Position numbers and translations under genes: made by a program. A stretch of DNA of 64,000 nucleotides from an uncultured Prevotella sp. (lineage in GTDB: Bacteria > Bacteroidota > Bacteroidia > Bacteroidales > Bacteroidaceae): contig URUK01000003.1 of assembly GCA_900551055.1 (NCBI GenBank), forward strand, positions 71,953 to 135,952. The letters run 5' to 3'. Below the pieces are notes generated by a model. It was not told the DNA's origin and searched no databases. It saw only the letters and a list, made by a program, of their open reading frames with translations. Position 1 is the stretch's first letter. Every line of letters begins with the position of its first letter. Positions 17,554-26,019 of this stretch are shown here, one piece after another.

Positions 17554-17590
17554 AAAACACGTTTCAAACGTATAAAAAAGTACAATTTAG

Positions 17591-17746
17591 GAATTAAAGA
17601 AGTTACAGAAGTTAAAGAAGTTATAGCCAATAGCTTAAACGCAGACAACCAACAAGGCATTTGGCTTTAACTCCTAACGCAGCGAAGCGGAGTGAATCGT
17701 GTTGTTGAGCGTAGCGAGAAACTTCTATAACTTCTTTAACTTCCTT
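17591..17746. repeat. Inverted repeat of GTTAAAGAAGTTATAG units
   Basis: Arms of AGAAGTTAAAGAAGTTATAG flank a centre from AGCCAATAGC to AAGGCATTTGGCT. The right arm carries an extra insert rich in GAAGCGGAGTGAATC and GAGCGTAGCGAG. It lies after the nuclease gene. Confidence 0.82.
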
Positions 17747-17756
17747 AGCAAAATAT

Positions 17757-17787
17757 TTTGCATTTCACTCGACTTGCACTATCTTTG
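17757..17787 (+). promoter_or_regulatory. Promoter of the rhodanese gene
   Basis: TTTG at 17757-17760, 19 bases, then TATCTTTG at 17780-17787. Confidence 0.75.
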
Positions 17788-17819
17788 CATGATTTATATA
17801 GCATAATACTCTGCTTTTC

Positions 17820-18218
17820 ATGCAAATAATGAGCAAACTTTTACTATCAGCCGTGACACTGTTCGCCGGTTGCCTGACAGGTTGCGGACAGCAAAACATA
17901 AGGACGGTGGACGCCGACGAGTTCGAGAAAACAATCTCGCAAGACGGTGCCCAGCTTGTCGACGTGCGCACGGAGGCCGAGTTCCGCGAGGGCCACATAG
18001 CGTCAGACAAGGTTAAGAACATAGACATAAAGCAGCCCGGCTTCGCCGAACAGGCCGACCGGGAGCTTGACAAAGGCCTGCCCGTAGCCGTCTACTGCCG
18101 CAGCGGACGCCGCAGCCTTGACGCCGCCAAGCAGCTGACCGAGCGCGGCTTCGAGGTAATCAACCTGAAAGGTGGCATCCTTGAATGGCAGGAAAATGGC
18201 AAGCCAACAAGGCGGTGA
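17820..18218 (+). CDS. Rhodanese-like lipoprotein
   Basis: 132 residues; an alternative ATG is at 17829. A lipobox ending in LTGC follows a short hydrophobic stretch. One rhodanese domain has QLVDVRTEAEFREGHI and the active-site loop CRSGRRS, in which the cysteine carries a persulfide. Members move sulfur or guard redox state in the periplasm. It stands alone behind its own promoter. Confidence 0.9.
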   Translation: MQIMSKLLLSAVTLFAGCLTGCGQQNIRTVDADEFEKTISQDGAQLVDVRTEAEFREGHIASDKVKNIDIKQPGFAEQADRELDKGLPVAVYCRSGRRSLDAAKQLTERGFEVINLKGGILEWQENGKPTRR

Positions 18219-18237
18219 ACGGCATCTCAGACTGCTT

Positions 18238-18345
18238 CTGAATTGAGAATGGATAAATGAAAATGGACAATTATGATTACCTTTAATGTTGCTTGCAAAT
18301 AAAGCAAATCACAATTATACATTCTCAATTATCAATTGTCAATTC
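18238..18345. repeat. Imperfect inverted repeat AATTGAGAATGG ... CATTCTCAATTATCAATT
   Basis: The arms AATTGAGAATGGATAAATG and ATACATTCTCAATT are partly complementary. It lies directly before the 22-bp array at 18344. Confidence 0.55.
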
Positions 18346-18433
18346 AATATGCCACCTTTTACCCTGCAAAAGACCGTCTTTTACCGCTTAAAAGGCCACC
18401 TTTTACAACGCGAAAGACCACCTTTCGCAAAGC
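18344..18433. repeat. 22-bp palindrome array, copy 5
   Basis: Four modules (ATGCCACCTTTT, AAAAGACCGTCTTTT, AAAAGGCCACCTTTT, GAAAGACCACCTTTC) upstream of the endonuclease I gene. Confidence 0.85.
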
Positions 18434-18479
18434 ATTGAATATCAGGATATTACAACAACTGTTAAAACATACTTGAAAA

Positions 18480-20033
18480 ATGAACATTTTTAAGAGAACA
18501 TCCGCGCTGAACATGCTGCTACTACTGGCGTTGCAGCTAATGGCACAAGGGCCTAATGATAGTGGCACTTACTATCAAAGCGCTAACGGAAAGAAAGGAA
18601 GTGCGCTGAAAACGGCGATGAGTGACATTATTGTTAACCATACACAATTGTCTTACGATGACATTTGGGACGCGTTTTATGAAACAGACAAACGAGAGAA
18701 CGGTAAGGTATGGGATATGTATTCTACTTCTGATTTCGTATTTGGAACAGACCAAGACCGAGGAAATGGGTCAAAAGAAGGCGAATTTTACAACCGCGAA
18801 CACTCAATGCCGAAGAGCTGGTTTAATGATAAAAAACCAATGTACACCGACCTTATGCACCTTGTCCCGACTGATAAATACGTCAACAGCAGACGCAGCA
18901 ATTATCCTTTTGGCGAGACAACCAATCCCTCTTATACATCTAACGGCGGTTTCAGCAAACTCGGTCCGTCATCAGTCAGCGGCTATACAGGCACAGTTTT
19001 CGAACCGAACGACGAGTACAAAGGCGACTTCGCGCGCATTTACTTTTATATGGCAACGTGTTATGAAGACCAAATTTCTGATTGGACAATTATTAATGGA
19101 GAACAAAATAAAGGAACTATACATAGTGAAGCATCCGACGTTTTCGCAGGAAATTCATACCCAGCATATACACAATGGACTCTCAACCTACTGCTGCGCT
19201 GGGCTGCCGAAGACCCTGTAAGCAAAAAAGAGATTGACCGCAACAACGCTGTTTATGAATGGCAGGGCAACCGCAACCCGTATGTGGACTATCCGGGACT
19301 GGAACAATACGTGTGGGGAGACAAGAAAGACGTTGCTTTCAACTACACTGACTATGACGAACCTGAAATACCTGTAGACCCGGAAGACCCCGTAGAACCG
19401 CCCGTCGGCGACAATCGCACATTCACTAAGGTGACATCACAGAGCCAGCTTAGCCCTGAATATACTTATCTTATAGTATATGAAAGCGGCGCTGTAGCAA
19501 TGGGAGCAACTGAAAAAACATATAGAAGCCCTATTAATGTTACGCTTTCAAGCAATACCATCACCACCGATGTAAACGGAAACGGACAGCCGCGTGCATT
19601 CAATCTTGGCGGAACTGTCGGTGCATACACATTGTATGACGGCGTGGAAGATGTGTATCTCGCGCTCAACAGCAGTGATAATGCTTTGCACGGCAACGCC
19701 ACCGCTACAACAGACAACGCCAAATGGACTATCACCATAAGCGGTAATAGCACAATACAGAACAACGCTCATTCTGACAGATACATCAACTACAACACAA
19801 CCGCAAAACGCTTTGCATGCTATAAGACGACAAGCAATCAGCAGCCTGTAGCCCTCTACCGAAGCACAACGACAACAGGCATAACCGAAGTGGAGGCTGA
19901 CGGCAACGAGAAAGTTGACGTTTACACCGTTACCGGAATGAAAGTGCGCTCACAAGTGACGCGCGACGACGCTTTGGATGGTCTTGAAAAGGGTGTTTAC
20001 ATCATTGGGAACAAGAAATATCTTGTAAGATAA
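18480..20033 (+). CDS. Secreted endonuclease I with type IX-like C-terminal sorting tail
   Basis: 517 residues. The signal peptide ends at LMAQ. Residues about 30-275 form an endonuclease I (EndA/NucM) domain with the metal-binding motif NREHSMPKSW and the family block DLMHLVPTDKYVNSRR. A Pro/Glu linker (EPEIPVDPEDPVEPP) leads to a beta domain of about 170 residues. The last 50 residues (VDVYTVTGMKVRS ... LEKGVYIIGNKKYLVR) look like a type IX secretion sorting tail. The protein likely degrades external DNA. It ends at a shared terminator with the convergent dehydrogenase gene. Confidence 0.9.
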   Translation: MNIFKRTSALNMLLLLALQLMAQGPNDSGTYYQSANGKKGSALKTAMSDIIVNHTQLSYDDIWDAFYETDKRENGKVWDMYSTSDFVFGTDQDRGNGSKEGEFYNREHSMPKSWFNDKKPMYTDLMHLVPTDKYVNSRRSNYPFGETTNPSYTSNGGFSKLGPSSVSGYTGTVFEPNDEYKGDFARIYFYMATCYEDQISDWTIINGEQNKGTIHSEASDVFAGNSYPAYTQWTLNLLLRWAAEDPVSKKEIDRNNAVYEWQGNRNPYVDYPGLEQYVWGDKKDVAFNYTDYDEPEIPVDPEDPVEPPVGDNRTFTKVTSQSQLSPEYTYLIVYESGAVAMGATEKTYRSPINVTLSSNTITTDVNGNGQPRAFNLGGTVGAYTLYDGVEDVYLALNSSDNALHGNATATTDNAKWTITISGNSTIQNNAHSDRYINYNTTAKRFACYKTTSNQQPVALYRSTTTTGITEVEADGNEKVDVYTVTGMKVRSQVTRDDALDGLEKGVYIIGNKKYLVR

Positions 20034-20052
20034 AACCCTATAAAACAAAGTG

Positions 20053-20141
20053 AAGCCCCTCACGGCCGCAACCGTAGAAAGGAGCAAGTTCTGCCAAAAC
20101 GCAAACCTGCTCCTCCCTATCGGGGAGGCCGTGAGGGGCTT
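20053..20141. terminator. Bidirectional hairpin between convergent genes
   Basis: A 15-bp stem, AAGCCCCTCACGGCC (20053-20067) with GGCCGTGAGGGGCTT (20127-20141), encloses an inner hairpin CTCC...GGGGAG. It lies between the nuclease and dehydrogenase stop codons. Confidence 0.8.
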
Positions 20142-20148
20142 CTCTTTG

Positions 20149-20907
20149 TTATTTCCGGCAAATAACGGTGCCGTTGGCCTGATGGGTTGCCAGCACAAGA
20201 ACCTCCGCCACCTGCACATGCTCAGGTGCATTGGCGGCGTAAAGGGCAACGTCGGCAATGTCGTCGCCAGTCAACGGCTGTATGCCCTTATACACATTGT
20301 CGGCCCGCTCGCCGTCTCCGTGGAAACGCACGACGCTGAAATTCGTCTCCACAAGCCCCGGCTTGACATTCGTTACACGCACTGCAGTGTGCGCAACGTC
20401 AATGCGCAGACCGTCGGTGATGGCCTTTACCGCCGCCTTTGTGGCGCAGTAAACGTTTCCTCCGGCATAAGCCGCGTCGCCGGCCACCGAGCCGATGTTG
20501 ATAACATGTCCCCTGTTGCGCTCCACCATGCCGGGAACTATCAGCCGAGTCATCGTCAGCAGCCCCTTGATGTTGGTGTCAATCATCGTCTCCCAGTCGT
20601 CCATGTCGCCCTCGTATTCCTTCTCCAAACCGAGCGCAAGCCCAGCATTATTAATCAGGACATCAACCGTGGCCCACTTGCCCGTGAGCGACTCGACCGC
20701 CGCCGTTGCCGCCTTGCGGTCGCGAACGTCGAAAACAAGCGGCAGAACGTCCGCTCCAAGCTCTCTCGCCGCTGCCTCGACAGCCTTCATTTTGTCTACA
20801 TTCCGCCCCGTGATGACGAGGTCATAGCCTCCCGAGGCAAACTTTCTGGCGCACGCCTCGCCTATTCCGCTCGTCGCGCCGGTAATCAATGCTATCTTTC
20901 TTTGCAT
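20149..20907 (-). CDS. Short-chain dehydrogenase/reductase (YdfG-like)
   Basis: 252 residues, a classical SDR. The cofactor motif TGATSGIG is at 10-17, NNAG near 87, the catalytic Ser in INIGSVAGD and the YCATK pair near 153. The sequence resembles YdfG-type NADP-dependent 3-hydroxy acid or serine dehydrogenases (NIKGLLTMTRLIVPGMVERNRG). The substrate is not certain. No operon partner lies close: the epimerase-like gene upstream is more than 200 bases away across repeats. Confidence 0.9.
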   Translation of the reverse strand: MQRKIALITGATSGIGEACARKFASGGYDLVITGRNVDKMKAVEAAARELGADVLPLVFDVRDRKAATAAVESLTGKWATVDVLINNAGLALGLEKEYEGDMDDWETMIDTNIKGLLTMTRLIVPGMVERNRGHVINIGSVAGDAAYAGGNVYCATKAAVKAITDGLRIDVAHTAVRVTNVKPGLVETNFSVVRFHGDGERADNVYKGIQPLTGDDIADVALYAANAPEHVQVAEVLVLATHQANGTVICRK

Positions 20908-20919
20908 GGTGTTATTTAT

Positions 20920-21136
20920 TATTTGTGAGTAAAGGAGTAATATTTAAGGAGTAGAGGAGTAAGGAGAAAAGGAGTAAGGAGAAAAGGAGTAAGTAGATAT
21001 GTTGAAATAGTAAAGGAGTAAGGAGATAAGGAGTAAGTAGAAATCCAATTTGCTTCTTATCTACTCGCTTCTTTAATCCTTAAACACATCTACTTACTCC
21101 TTTTCTCCTTACTCCTCTACTCCTTAAACACAACTC
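20920..21136. repeat. GTAAGGAG/TAAAGGAG inverted repeat
   Basis: The left part is built of AGTAAAGGAGTAAGGAGATA units and the right part of the reverse complements (CTTACTCCTTTTCTCC). About 215 bases of repeat fill the gap between two minus-strand genes. Confidence 0.85.
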
Positions 21137-21138
21137 CT

Positions 21139-22236
21139 CTACTCCTTCCTTAATTCCATCAATATCTGCAGGATTCGCTCTGCGGTACGTCCGTCCCAGC
21201 GGTCGGGCAGCGAACACTTCTTCCATTGCCCCTTAACGATGTTCGCAACGGCGTCGGCCAGTCTATCGGCGTTCTCTCCCACCAATACGTTTGAACCGAG
21301 TTTGACTGTCTCGATGTGCTCAGTATAGCTGTTAAGCGTCACGCACGGCACGCCGTTGAACGTCGCTTCCTCGGCAACATTGCCCGAATCGGTCACTATT
21401 CCCTTTGCGTTGGCCGTAAGATAGCCAAACTCCAGATAAGACAAAGGCTCTATAATGCAGAAGTTATCCAAGCCTTCAGCAAGCGGCCTGACCGTCTCCG
21501 CCGCGGTAAGACGCAGCGGAGCAAGTATCTTAACGCCGTCTGCCGCGCGGCACATTGCCGCCAACATGGCCTCGAGATTTGACGTATCGGCCAGCAAGAC
21601 CTTGCGGTTGAGCGTGAAAACGATATACTCACGCTCATTTAAATGCAGCATGTCGAGCACCGCCGGACGCACAAGCCGCGTACGGTTGAAGCGCAACGTA
21701 TCCATCAAGATGTTGCCGACCATGTAGACTTTTGCCAGTTCCGCGCCCTCGCGGGTTGCTATGCTGGTGCTTCCAATGCCTGCCGTGAAAAGAAAATCAG
21801 ACAGCCCGTCGATTACAAGACGGTTGATTTCCTTGGGCATCTTGATGTCAAACGACCGCGTGCCGGCTACAAGATGCGCCAGCGTAAGCCCGTGTTTCTT
21901 CGCTACTATGGCAACAGCCATCGTTGAAGCAAGGTCGTCAACGACAATCACAACGTCTGTAGGATTGGCGGAAAGATACGAGTCGAACTCCGACATCACA
22001 CGACCTGTCAGTTCATTCAGGTTCACACAATCGACACCAAGATATACATCAGGTGCAGGAATAGCCAAATCCTCAAAGAGAGAAGGCTCAAGCGTCGGGT
22101 CACAAGCTGTCCCGGTGTACACCAAACGGTAATCAACTGCCTTGCCGTCGGCCTTAGCCTTGATGACGGCACGCGCCAACGGAGCCACCTTTATGAAGTT
22201 AGGACGCGCCCCTGCGACGATACATATATTCTGCAT
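21139..22236 (-). CDS. UDP-N-acetylglucosamine 2-epimerase homologue with altered active site
   Basis: 365 residues of the WecB-type epimerase fold: GARPNFIK at 9-16, TDSGNVAEEATFNGVPC near 290 and TEHIETVKLGSNVLVG. Several residues that are catalytic in E. coli WecB differ. The E of HVEAGLR is Val123 (HLVAGTR) and the His of T-x-HR is Asn210 (TLNR); TGQH reads TGTA and GGxQEE reads GNVAEE. The Asp of GDT (Asp101) and the Glu of PxExNR (Glu136) remain. It may have a changed reaction or a non-catalytic role. Fold call sure, function open. Confidence 0.85.
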   Translation of the reverse strand: MQNICIVAGARPNFIKVAPLARAVIKAKADGKAVDYRLVYTGTACDPTLEPSLFEDLAIPAPDVYLGVDCVNLNELTGRVMSEFDSYLSANPTDVVIVVDDLASTMAVAIVAKKHGLTLAHLVAGTRSFDIKMPKEINRLVIDGLSDFLFTAGIGSTSIATREGAELAKVYMVGNILMDTLRFNRTRLVRPAVLDMLHLNEREYIVFTLNRKVLLADTSNLEAMLAAMCRAADGVKILAPLRLTAAETVRPLAEGLDNFCIIEPLSYLEFGYLTANAKGIVTDSGNVAEEATFNGVPCVTLNSYTEHIETVKLGSNVLVGENADRLADAVANIVKGQWKKCSLPDRWDGRTAERILQILMELRKE

Positions 22237-22250
22237 TTCTTTTTATTTTT

Positions 22251-22342
22251 TAGTTGACAAGCAGACAAGAGACAAGCAGACAAGGACGTTTCATTTGTCA
22301 CATGCACACTTGTCTGCTTGTCTCTCGTTACTTGTCTGCTTC
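22251..22342. repeat. ACAAGCAGACAAG inverted repeat
   Basis: The left arm AGTTGACAAGCAGACAAG and the right arm CTTGTCTGCTTGTCTC are reverse complements, and both contain repeated GACAAG units. It lies between the epimerase homologue and the stomatin-like gene. Others are at 36516, 44595 and 61489. Confidence 0.85.
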
Positions 22343-22345
22343 AAT

Positions 22346-23305
22346 TCATTCTGACTTGAACAAGTCCTTGATGCCTCCTATGCTGCCCATAAGGTTGGTT
22401 GCTTCATACGGCAGGTAGACGGTCTTGGTCTTGTCGCCCGTCGCCACTTCTTCAAGCATCTGTATATACTTCTGCGCCAAGAGGTAATTCGCCGGGTTTG
22501 TGCTCTTTCCCACCGCCTCTGTTATCTTCTCAATGGCTATCGCTTCGGCCTCAGCCTTACGTATACGGGCCTGCGCTTCGCCCTCGGCATTAAGTATAGC
22601 CATCTGCTTGTCGGCCTCAGCCTTGTTGATGATGGCGGTCTTCTCGCCCTCCGACTTCAATATGGCAGCAGCCTTCTCGCCTTCGCTTGTCAATATGGTG
22701 GCACGCTTGTTACGCTCGGCCTGCATCTGTTTCTCCATCGCCTGCAGCACGCTTTCGGGCGGAGTGATGTCCTGAAGCTCGACACGGTTCACCTTTATGC
22801 CCCACTTGTTGGTAGCATCGTCGAGCACGGCGCGCAACTTCGTGTTGATGGTATCACGCGAAGTGAGCGTCTGGTCGAGTTCAAGCTCGCCAATGATGTT
22901 ACGCAGCGTGGTCTGCGTCAGCTTCTCAATGGCGTTCGGAAGATTGTTTATTTCATACACAGCCTTGAACGGATCAACAATCTGGAAGTACAACAAAGCG
23001 TTTATTTGTGTCTGAACATTATCCTTGGTGATGACGTTCTGCTTGTCAAAGTCGTACACCTGCTCGCGCAAGTCTATTGAGTTTGTATAAAAATACCTGC
23101 CCCGGCGCACGGCTACAATCTCCTTTGCGCGGTCGATAAACGGTATTATGATGTTTATTCCTGGCTTGAGCGTTGCGTAATACTTGCCGAGACGCTCTAT
23201 GATTTTCGTCTCCGACTGCGGTATTATTACAAGACTCTTCTTCAAAAGTACGATTGCACAGATTACGAGCGCAATCAATACGTAAACGATAGTGTCCATA
23301 TTCAA
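22346..23305 (-). CDS. SPFH/band 7 (stomatin-like) membrane protein
   Basis: 319 residues. One N-terminal membrane helix (residues 5-22) precedes an SPFH domain (AVRRGRYFYTN, DNVQTQINALLYFQIVD, TSRDTINTKLRAVLDDATNKWGI). A long Ala/Glu-rich helix (AILKSEGEKTAIINKAEAD) should form a coiled coil. Such proteins form ring assemblies in the inner membrane and work with NfeD proteases or partners. The NfeD gene lies 20 bases upstream, the classic pairing. Confidence 0.93.
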   Translation of the reverse strand: MNMDTIVYVLIALVICAIVLLKKSLVIIPQSETKIIERLGKYYATLKPGINIIIPFIDRAKEIVAVRRGRYFYTNSIDLREQVYDFDKQNVITKDNVQTQINALLYFQIVDPFKAVYEINNLPNAIEKLTQTTLRNIIGELELDQTLTSRDTINTKLRAVLDDATNKWGIKVNRVELQDITPPESVLQAMEKQMQAERNKRATILTSEGEKAAAILKSEGEKTAIINKAEADKQMAILNAEGEAQARIRKAEAEAIAIEKITEAVGKSTNPANYLLAQKYIQMLEEVATGDKTKTVYLPYEATNLMGSIGGIKDLFKSE

Positions 23306-23325
23306 ATAAGGTTTAAAGGTTTTTA

Positions 23326-23775
23326 CTATGCTTTCTCAACGGTTATTATGATGCTTTCACGGCCTACCACGCGGACGTTTTGCCCCAAAGGCATATACGA
23401 ACCGTCTGCCGACACGGCTTTCCAGTCGTCCCCATCGATGGCTACACGCCCGTAACCGTCCTGCTCAATGGCCTCACTGACACGCCCGATGCGCCCCATC
23501 AGTGCGTCGGCATTGCTCGGACGCTCGCGCCGTTTGCCGTGAAGCAGCTTGCAGAGCTTCGGCCTTACGAAGAAGATTGACAACACCGACGCCACCACGA
23601 ATACAGCAAGCTGACCGTAGAAGCCCAGCCCCAAAGCCGCCGCTATAGCCGTTACAACCGCGCCGATGGCAAAACACATGATGAAAAAGTCGCCCGATGT
23701 CAGTTCGAGTATCAGGCAGACAACGGTCACCAAGACCCAAAGCTGCCACAGGTTGGCTGCAAAATAATCTATCAT
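23326..23775 (-). CDS. NfeD-family membrane protein (short form)
   Basis: 149 residues. Three or four membrane segments span residues 8-70 (LWVLVTVVCLILELTSGDFFIMCFAIGAVV and following). The last 60 residues form an OB-fold NfeD domain (LMGRIGRVSEAIEQDGYGRVAIDGDDWKAVSADG). The serine protease domain of long NfeD proteins is absent. It is co-transcribed with the stomatin-like gene and is thought to aid membrane quality control. Confidence 0.92.
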   Translation of the reverse strand: MIDYFAANLWQLWVLVTVVCLILELTSGDFFIMCFAIGAVVTAIAAALGLGFYGQLAVFVVASVLSIFFVRPKLCKLLHGKRRERPSNADALMGRIGRVSEAIEQDGYGRVAIDGDDWKAVSADGSYMPLGQNVRVVGRESIIITVEKA

Positions 23776-23910
23776 TACACTTCAACTTTTATTCATTTGC
23801 GAAGATAACGATTTTTATCGGGCGGTGCAAGGAATAACTGAAATATTTTTACCACGGCTTGCCTTCACGCCAACGGGAAAAATAAAAAACACAAAAGCCA
23901 CGCGCATGGC

Positions 23911-24807
23911 TTACATTCTGTCAAGCATGTCCTTCTCGCGCAGCAGGTCGTCAACACCCTTTCCGGGCGAAGTGAAAATCATGCTGCGCACAACGTCGTC
24001 CTTGCCGCACGTGTAGTCGTAATAAGCCTTAAGGTCTCCGTCGAGCTTCGAGCCGTCCACAGCTTCAGCCTTAAGCCCTGTAAACTCGTCAAGCGCAATC
24101 CCGTCGCCCTCGCGCACGAGGATGATGCGCCGCGCCACAGGGTTGCAGTTGTAGTCATGGCCGAGGCTTATACCTTTTATATAATGTGGAAAACTCATCA
24201 CCGGAAGACGCAAACAGACCGTCTTCAATGCAAACGGAACGTCCCTGCGTTCATTGAACAGCATGTATCCGGCCTCGAACGGAGAAAACAACACTACGCC
24301 TTCTATGCACCCTCCGGACACGGTCCGGCAATACACACGCTGCACTTTGTCGCCATCGGCCACCGGCATTATCATGTACGGCTCAACATCCATGTATCCC
24401 TTGCGCAGCGAAAAACTGTAACCTGTGTACAGACCGGCATAGACATGCGCTTCCGTAAGGTAGCGGCCTGCCGCCGCCTCCAAGTCGCCGAACAGGGAAA
24501 CGGAGGTTTCACAATCGCCAATCAGCGACTGCGACACTGCGCATACACGGCTGTACAGGTCGTCTACGCTTGTCAGCAAACGTCGCTTTGACACGCTTGT
24601 AACGTGCTTCAGAGCCTTGTCAAGCGCGTCTACGGCATCCACACCTTCATCCGTCAAGGCAGTATAAGTGGGCAACACCGACGAATACAGCGACGAAAGC
24701 ACGCTCTGCTGCATGCCCACGGCCTGCGCTATGTCTTTCATCTTCACGCCTCCGGCGCGCAGTTTCTTCAACTGAAGGTAAAGCATTCCAAGTTTGTCCA
24801 TGCCCAT
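23911..24807 (-). CDS. Protein of unknown function with N-terminal HTH-like segment
   Basis: 298 residues and no signal peptide. Residues 8-45 (LQLKKLRAGGVKMKDIAQAVGMQQSV) resemble a helix-turn-helix. The rest is a mixed alpha/beta domain with VYCRTVSGGCIEGVVLFSPFE and FPHYIKGISLGHDYNCNPVARRIILVRE. I do not recognise the family; it may be a Bacteroidales-restricted regulator. It lies 81 bases after the frameshifted porin on the same strand and may be the tail of the ETF operon. Confidence 0.75.
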   Translation of the reverse strand: MGMDKLGMLYLQLKKLRAGGVKMKDIAQAVGMQQSVLSSLYSSVLPTYTALTDEGVDAVDALDKALKHVTSVSKRRLLTSVDDLYSRVCAVSQSLIGDCETSVSLFGDLEAAAGRYLTEAHVYAGLYTGYSFSLRKGYMDVEPYMIMPVADGDKVQRVYCRTVSGGCIEGVVLFSPFEAGYMLFNERRDVPFALKTVCLRLPVMSFPHYIKGISLGHDYNCNPVARRIILVREGDGIALDEFTGLKAEAVDGSKLDGDLKAYYDYTCGKDDVVRSMIFTSPGKGVDDLLREKDMLDRM

Positions 24808-24888
24808 GCCTTTGTTTTTTCAATATACAAAGATACGCATTTAGCAGCAAATACGGCACTATGCGGATGAGAAAAGCGCATCCATGCG

Positions 24889-26015
24889 TCAGAAAATATA
24901 CTGCAAACGCGCCTGGGCAATGAACAAATCCTTGTCGTAAAAGCTGTTGCAGTGGCTGCCCGTCCACACGTAACTGCCGCTGAACTTAAGCCCGAGGTAC
25001 TTGTTCAAGTACCAGTTTACGCCCAATGACAGGTCTTTCTCCTGTCCGCCGTATATGCCGCTGCCGTCATGGTTGAGGTCGGTATAGTTGAAGCGTGCGA
25101 CCAACTCGACGGCTTTTGACGACGAGGGGCGTCCCGGAATGCCATACATCGCGTCGTACTCGAAGCCTTCGCCCTTCACAAGCCAGCTGCCCTGCACGTA
25201 ACCTCCGTGCGACTTGTAAGCCTTAAGGCCGCCGCTGCGGTTCATGCGGTCAAAAAATACTCGCCCTGCAACAGCATCTTGCGCGACGTATAGAGTGCTT
25301 CCACCAGCGCCTTCACTTCCGTGCCCATGCCGCTTACCTCCGCCGCGAGCAGCGGCTCGGGCAACATGTCGGTCACTCCGGCGCTTTCAATGCTGCCTAC
25401 GGGCGCGTCTTTGTTCACGTCTTTTGTCCTGAACGAGAACGCCGCGCCCACATGCACAAGCCTGTTGCGGCTTTCGTCCATGCTGCGCCACACCGCGCGC
25501 GACGTCGACACGAGCGAGTTCTTTTTCTCTTCGCCCAGTTTGTTGATGTCGTTGTTGGTGTACAGGCCGGTGGCAAGATACCAGTGTGGTGTATAATAAT
25601 GAAAGGTAACGCCGAGCTTGCGGCTGTTTGTGAAAGCCAGGCACGACGCGGCAGACTGGTTGAAGCGCATGTCGGCCGTACTGATGAGCATGTCCATGGA
25701 AAACGGCTCGTAGCCGTTGCCAACCGACAGCACACCGTTCTTGAAGTGGTAGTTCATCAGCAAATCCTTCACAGCCACCTTTCCGCCGCCCAATCCGATG
25801 TCGGCCTTCAGTTCATAACGGCCATACGTGGCCTTGAAACCCACGCGGAAATCCTCCAAACGGTAATATCCCTGCACGTCTTCCTTGCCGTAATCGGTGG
25901 CGGTAGCGTCCAAAAGGGCGCGCGAACGGAACTTCACCTTGAGCGTGTCGGCGGCCAACGCCCTTGCGCCTACGGCCAAAAGAGCGGCCATAACGATATA
26001 TCTTAACCTGTGCAT
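24889..26015 (-). pseudogene. OprO/OprP-like porin, split by a -1 frameshift at a T6 run
   Basis: The first frame runs 26015-25242 (start MHRLRYIVM with signal peptide; MTSAFEA at 26036 would overlap etfA). It stops after GEYFLTA. The second frame, 25245-24889, goes on with MNRSGGLKAYKSHGGYVQGSW and ends with a porin C-terminus (DLSLGVNWYLNKYLGLKFSG ... ARLQYIF). At the junction the message reads TA-T-TTT-TTG. Adding one T, or a -1 slip, gives EYFFDRMNRSGG and a whole barrel of about 375 residues. T-TTT-TTG is a slippery heptamer. It could be a sequencing error, a phase switch, programmed frameshifting or decay. It lies 4 bases after etfA. Confidence 0.8.
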
Positions 26016-26019
26016 GGCC

